DNA of 23,720 bases from JBDKTK01 sp964556675. Lineage in GTDB: Bacteria; Desulfobacterota; Syntrophia; Syntrophales; UBA4778. This document shows, one piece after another, positions 23,055 to 23,720 of this stretch; positions within the stretch are counted from its first letter, which is position 1; each line of letters starts with the position of its first letter. The position numbers and the translations under genes were made by a program. Location: assembly GCA_964556675.1 (NCBI GenBank), contig CAZKYN010000015.1, forward strand, positions 1 through 23,720, in the 5' to 3' direction. The notes beneath the pieces were generated by a model. That model was not told where the DNA came from and did not search any database. It saw only the letters and a program-made list of their open reading frames with translations.

Positions 23055-23720
23055 CTATTCGCATCGGCCGAGGCGGGAAACAGAGGACGAAAATTCCCGG
23101 CCCAGTTTCTTCTCGAAATCATTTGCGGCCCTGATCAGGCCGGGCAGTGAGATCCCGGTCTCCAGACCCATTTCGGAGAGCATGTAGACCGTGTCTTCCG
23201 TCGAGATGTTGCCCCTGGCCCCCGTTATGAACGGACATCCGCCGAGGCCGCCCAGGGAGGTGTCGAAGATCGCGATCCCTTCCTCCAGCGCCGCATACAG
23301 GTTGGCGAGGCCGAGGCCCCTTGTGTTGTGGAGGTGCAGGGAAATGTCCACGCTCCCGGAGATCTCCCGCGCCTTCCTGATCCTCTGCCTGACCTGGAGA
23401 GGGTTGCCCAGGCCCGAGGAGTCCGCCAGGCACAGTTCGTCAACCCCTTCCGGGATGAAACTGCCGATTATATCAAGGACACGTGAGAGGGCGACCTGCC
23501 CTTCGTAAGCGCAGCCGAAGGCGTTCATAACGCCGGCCCTTACCATGAGCCCGGCCGCTTTCGCTTTCCGGAGCAGTTTGACGGCTTCCGCCCTGGCCTC
23601 GTCGATGGACATATTGCTGTTCCTGCGGCTGTGGGCCTCGCTGGCCGAGACATAGATGCCGACAAAGGGCACGCCGGCCCTGATCGCCCTGTCAAGCCCG
23701 CGCTCGTTCAGGACCAGGGC
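23055..23720 (-). CDS. HMG-CoA lyase-like enzyme (5' end outside window)
   Basis: The frame is open from the right edge to a stop at 23055; only the C-terminal about 221 residues are present. Visible family features: VRAGVMNAFGCAYEGQV, the metal-binding HLHNTRG segment on a barrel strand, and SLGGLGGCPFITGARGNIST with the catalytic cysteine of HMG-CoA lyase-type enzymes, followed by TEDTVYMLSEMG. These enzymes cleave hydroxymethylglutaryl-CoA or related acyl-CoAs to acetyl-CoA plus a keto acid. The exact acyl substrate cannot be told without the missing N-terminus. It is probably first in the run that continues with the pyruvyltransferase-like gene, though more genes may precede it outside the window. 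Confidence 0.9.
   Translation of the reverse strand, partial: ALVLNERGLDRAIRAGVPFVGIYVSASEAHSRRNSNMSIDEARAEAVKLLRKAKAAGLMVRAGVMNAFGCAYEGQVALSRVLDIIGSFIPEGVDELCLADSSGLGNPLQVRQRIRKAREISGSVDISLHLHNTRGLGLANLYAALEEGIAIFDTSLGGLGGCPFITGARGNISTEDTVYMLSEMGLETGISLPGLIRAANDFEKKLGREFSSSVSRLGRCE

Noticed and set aside
1..23720. CRISPR arrays, tRNA genes, insertion sequences
   Set aside because: I found no regularly spaced direct repeats, no tRNA-like cloverleaf in the short intergenic gaps, and no transposase-like product.

Overview
The window looks like chromosomal DNA of a motile, Gram-negative, probably anaerobic bacterium of the deltaproteobacterial (Desulfobacterota) type. The lineage is inferred from flavour only: a Cache-type chemoreceptor behind a sigma-28-like promoter, a sigma-54 activator, PAS/HD-GYP and GGDEF signalling proteins, an outer-membrane-type lipoprotein and a YkgJ-like Cys-rich protein. 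No ribosomal or other marker gene is present to fix it. I see no tRNA, rRNA, CRISPR array, insertion sequence or phage structural gene.

Layout. (1) 1-2574, minus: a GGDEF diguanylate cyclase fused to a large STAND/AAA-type ATPase, running off the left edge. (2) 2855-5499, plus: a sigma-28-like promoter, a small secreted Cache-domain protein, a chemoreceptor with its own periplasmic Cache region, and a strong terminator. (3) 5657-7102, plus: a toxin-like mono-ADP-ribosyltransferase with an unassigned N-terminal half and no export signal. (4) 7332-8726, plus: a sigma-54 enhancer-binding protein, convergent with (5) 14766-8737, minus: a compact five-gene operon. It encodes a small acidic/glycine-zipper protein, an HExxH metalloprotease, a conserved-looking protein I cannot name, a two-domain peptidoglycan hydrolase (zinc amidase plus lysozyme-like) and an amidohydrolase-2 protein. 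A near-consensus sigma-54 promoter lies just upstream of its first gene. (6) 15079-16539, plus: a PAS-PAS-HD-GYP protein. (7) 17549-16669, minus: a DUF4136-like lipoprotein and a Cys-rich protein, ending at a long GC-rich hairpin. (8) 17812-18177, plus: a small protein of five about 20-residue 'YD' repeats. (9) 18285-19728, plus: an M23 endopeptidase of the MepM/LysM type behind a consensus sigma-70 promoter. (10) 23720-19787, minus: an HMG-CoA-lyase-like enzyme (cut by the right edge), a polysaccharide pyruvyltransferase-family protein, an FAD oxidoreductase and a GNAT acetyltransferase.

How the parts fit. Regions 1, 2 and 6 are sensing and c-di-GMP signalling genes. The most unusual part is region 5. 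Two of its proteins start with Asp/Glu/Tyr-rich tails and no signal peptide, one of them is a dual cell-wall hydrolase, and the set also holds a protease and a protein with a glycine-zipper segment. I infer a dedicated multi-protein module, possibly packaged or assembled rather than Sec-exported, under sigma-54 control with the neighbouring activator as the obvious candidate regulator. The ADP-ribosyltransferase next to it may be an effector or an intracellular defence enzyme. These links are inferences from position and motifs, not demonstrated.
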